The notes beneath the pieces were generated by a model. The model was not told the DNA's origin. It saw nothing but the letters and a program-made list of their open reading frames with translations, and did not search any database. A program made the translations under genes and the position numbers. 36,068 bases of DNA from Halomonas heilongjiangensis (GTDB taxonomy: Bacteria; Pseudomonadota; Gammaproteobacteria; Pseudomonadales; Halomonadaceae), in contig NZ_PNRE01000076.1 in the NCBI RefSeq assembly GCF_002879645.1, forward strand, positions 1-36,068, given 5' to 3'. Shown here one piece after another: positions 33,907 through 36,068 of the stretch (positions are counted from its first letter, which is position 1; each line of letters starts with the position of its first letter).

Positions 33907-36068
33907 TCAGGCAATGAACAGGTCATCAGAGAGCAGGAAGTCGTTGTACCAGATCTCTCGTGCCTCATGATTGCGTGCGAAGACGAAGAACATGCTGTCT
34001 GTTGCCGAGCCCACGGAATGCGTCGGCATCTGCGGGTCGCTCATGTTCTCGTCGGGCCGCGTGCTCGTGATGAACCGAGTACCCGGATCGCTGGCATCGA
34101 AGAGCAGTTCAGCGGAGTAAGACACCTTGTAGTGGATATCTCCATATGGTCTCGAGGTGTTCTCCTGGTAGAAGATGAACACCATCTCGTTGTCCTCGTC
34201 ATAGGCCAGGGTTGGCCGACTGGCGCTGTGCGTAGCAGCATGGACCAGCACGGGGTCCTGCCAGTTGCCGGGCAAGCCCTTGATGGCCCAGAGCGCATCC
34301 TTGTCGTCCTTCATGGTCATGATGATGGCGTTTCCGTCCCACAGAGCCGCCAGGTGGTTGTCCAGTTTCACCTCGCCGGTGATGGTCTCGATCGTCCAGC
34401 CGCTGCCATAGCCGGCGGGCGACGACAGCGTCTCCTTGAAGGCGAACTTCCACAGCCCGGTGGCATCGTCGCCATAGACCAGCCCGACATGGTCGACGCC
34501 ATTTAGCTGAAAGGCCACGAAGTCGACCTTGTTGTCGCCGTTGCTGCCCGAGGTGGTGCTCGGGCCGCTGTCGATGGTGGACGTCGCCCAGGTGCCCAGG
34601 TCGCTGGACGTGGGATAGGCCAGCTTCAACCCCTTTTCGCCTCCGGCCGCCGAGGGGCCGATGAGGGAGACGACCGGGTTGCCGTTCTGGTCGAGGCCGA
34701 GCGCCATCTCGGTGTTCCTCTGCCATTCGGCGCCCGTCAGCTTGCCGCCGGACCCGGCGAGCTGGATATTGGCGTCGATCTCGAATGCCTGGGTCTGCTG
34801 GTTGTAGGCCAGCTTGAACAGCCGCGGCTGTGTCTCGCTCGGCCCGAAGTTGAGGACGTAGAGGGTATCGGTCGCATCGTCCCAGGCGATGTCGGCACGA
34901 CGGCCGCTGGTCAACATGGTGGGGCTCGACTTGACCCAGCCCCCCATGGTGCCGGGGTCGGGGAGCGTGCCGTCGAAACGGTAGACATGCCAGCCCGACT
35001 GTTCCGGCAGCACCCCCCACCAGGCGCCGGCGTGATAGAAGCTCTTGGTGGCGTTGGTGTGTTCGAAGTTGCGAGTGTCGCTGGTGTTGAACGCCGTGGC
35101 GATATAGGAGGTGTCCAGCGGCGGGGGCGGCGGATCATCCGACTGGGTGACGGTGAGGCTGACCGTGGCGGGGTCGCTCAGCAGTTGCCCATCGTAGGCG
35201 CGGTAGGTGAAGCCGTCGCTGCCATGGAAGCCATGGTTCGGCGTGTAGGTGATGGTGCCGTTGGCATTGATGGTGATGGTGCCGTTCGCGGGTTGCGTGG
35301 CGGAGCCCACCGTCAGCGGGTCGCCGTCCGGGTCGCTGTCGTTGGCGAGCACGGCGATCTGCACGGCGATCCCCTGGGGGGTCGTGGCGCTGTCGTTGTT
35401 GGCGACCGGCGGGTTGTTGACCGGCTCACCGCCCTCGATGGTGTACTCGACGATCAGTCGGGGCGGGGTCTGGCCTTCCGCCGAGTTGAAGTCCCAGCCG
35501 TCGGAGCCGAGGGGCAGGAAGGCCCAGCCGTGGTTCGCCTGGCCGCTGGCCCACGCCTGCAGGCTGGCTGTGACGTCGAGCTGGGTGGTGCCTGCCGGGA
35601 TGAAGCCGGTATTCAGGTCGCTCGCGATCATGGCCTCGATGCCGTCGGCCTGGATGCCGTTGTCGAGGCTGGTCCAGGTCGCGGTGTCGCTCCAGGGCAG
35701 CAGCATGCGATGGAGCGTCGCCCCGTCTCCCTTGCTGGTGGTCTGAACGACCAGCGTGGCGGAGAGAATGGTGGCGCCCAGCGGAATCTGCCCGCTGCCG
35801 CTGCCGAAGATGGCGTCGAAGCGCAGCAGCGTCTGCACCGCGCCGCCCTGGTCGACGCTGTCGACGATCAGGGTGGTCGAGGTCGCTCGGCTCGTCCCGG
35901 GCTGCGCCTGGTGCAGATAGGTGTCCACCCCTCCCAGGTAGCCGCCGCTACCGTGCTGGAACTGCACGGTCGTGCTGGCCGGCGGTGGCTCGTCGGCCGG
36001 CTCGACGGTGATGCTGACGGTGGCGGGATCGCTGAGCAGCTCGCCGTCGGAGGCGCGATAGGTGAAGC
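33907..36068 (-). CDS. Large modular secreted protein with Ig-like, DNRLRE and propeller-like domains (5' end outside window)
   Basis: The frame is open from its stop at 33907 to the window edge, so only the last 719 or so residues are seen; a GTG at 35967 is internal and not the start. From the edge the order is: the end of an Ig/cadherin-like repeat (FTYRASDGELLSDPATVSITV); a DNRLRE/CBM96-like domain of about 175 residues (LLRFDAIFG, IPLGATILSATLVV, RLIVEYTI); a complete Ig-like repeat with an acidic NDSDPDGDPL loop; a proline linker; and about 400 residues of repeating beta segments resembling a propeller. The C terminus is LSDDLFIA, an acidic pair then hydrophobic residues, as in PrtD-type type I substrates. 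GC content is visibly lower than in neighbours. Binding of a polysaccharide is inferred only. Confidence 0.85.
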   Translation of the reverse strand, partial: FTYRASDGELLSDPATVSITVEPADEPPPASTTVQFQHGSGGYLGGVDTYLHQAQPGTSRATSTTLIVDSVDQGGAVQTLLRFDAIFGSGSGQIPLGATILSATLVVQTTSKGDGATLHRMLLPWSDTATWTSLDNGIQADGIEAMIASDLNTGFIPAGTTQLDVTASLQAWASGQANHGWAFLPLGSDGWDFNSAEGQTPPRLIVEYTIEGGEPVNNPPVANNDSATTPQGIAVQIAVLANDSDPDGDPLTVGSATQPANGTITINANGTITYTPNHGFHGSDGFTYRAYDGQLLSDPATVSLTVTQSDDPPPPPLDTSYIATAFNTSDTRNFEHTNATKSFYHAGAWWGVLPEQSGWHVYRFDGTLPDPGTMGGWVKSSPTMLTSGRRADIAWDDATDTLYVLNFGPSETQPRLFKLAYNQQTQAFEIDANIQLAGSGGKLTGAEWQRNTEMALGLDQNGNPVVSLIGPSAAGGEKGLKLAYPTSSDLGTWATSTIDSGPSTTSGSNGDNKVDFVAFQLNGVDHVGLVYGDDATGLWKFAFKETLSSPAGYGSGWTIETITGEVKLDNHLAALWDGNAIIMTMKDDKDALWAIKGLPGNWQDPVLVHAATHSASRPTLAYDEDNEMVFIFYQENTSRPYGDIHYKVSYSAELLFDASDPGTRFITSTRPDENMSDPQMPTHSVGSATDSMFFVFARNHEAREIWYNDFLLSDDLFIA

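Overview
The window is about 36 kb of GC-rich chromosomal DNA from a gammaproteobacterium, most likely a member of the Halomonadaceae (Halomonas-like). The evidence is the unbroken ftsB-ispD-ispF-truD-surE-pcm-nlpD-rpoS order typical of gammaproteobacteria, acidic proteins that fit a halophile, and an Entner-Doudoroff glucose cluster. The genus is an inference from gene content, not a database result. I see no rRNA, tRNA, CRISPR array, transposase or prophage gene.

Layout. (1) 1-6.3 kb, minus strand: a sugar-catabolism block with a coniferyl-type aldehyde dehydrogenase, phosphogluconate dehydratase (edd), glucokinase (glk), hexose-6-phosphate mutarotase and an aldo/keto reductase cut by the window edge. 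A palindromic operator-like site lies upstream of edd. Two copies of a structured repeat of about 180 bp in direct orientation lie on either side of the edd-aldehyde dehydrogenase segment. (2) 6.6-16.8 kb, plus strand: a COG3146-type acyltransferase gene, then ftsB, ispD, ispF, truD, surE, pcm, a DUF368 membrane protein, nlpD and rpoS, most of them overlapping or tightly packed. A tolC-family gene follows, closed by a clear intrinsic terminator. (3) 17-19.3 kb: alanine racemase, a lipid A-type acyltransferase and a 51-residue DUF1328 membrane peptide. (4) 19.4-22.6 kb: ettA, a very acidic PA3496-like small protein and a short LOV blue-light photoreceptor, all on the minus strand, with a divergent SelW-like redox protein. 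(5) 22.6-30.5 kb: an EamA transporter whose leader carries a heptanucleotide tandem repeat, the tesA / ybbA-ybbP divergent pair, an unrecognised secreted acidic protein, and glyA with a long inverted repeat over its predicted promoter. (6) 30.7-36.1 kb: a PrtD/HlyD-type type I secretion ABC transporter and membrane-fusion protein, converging on the 3' part of a large modular secreted protein (Ig-like, DNRLRE, Ig-like, propeller-like) that runs off the window.

How it fits together. Region 1 phosphorylates glucose and feeds the Entner-Doudoroff route. Region 2 covers division, isoprenoid and tRNA maturation, protein repair, envelope and stationary-phase functions. In region 6 the transporter and fusion protein lack a local outer-membrane partner, so the TolC-family protein of region 2 is a plausible third component, and the adjacent modular protein ends in a short acidic-hydrophobic tail suited to this transporter class. 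The most interesting items are this candidate secretion system with its cargo, the short LOV protein, the repeat pair with a compensatory stem change, the heptamer with an upstream ORF before the EamA gene, and the glyA operator-like repeat.
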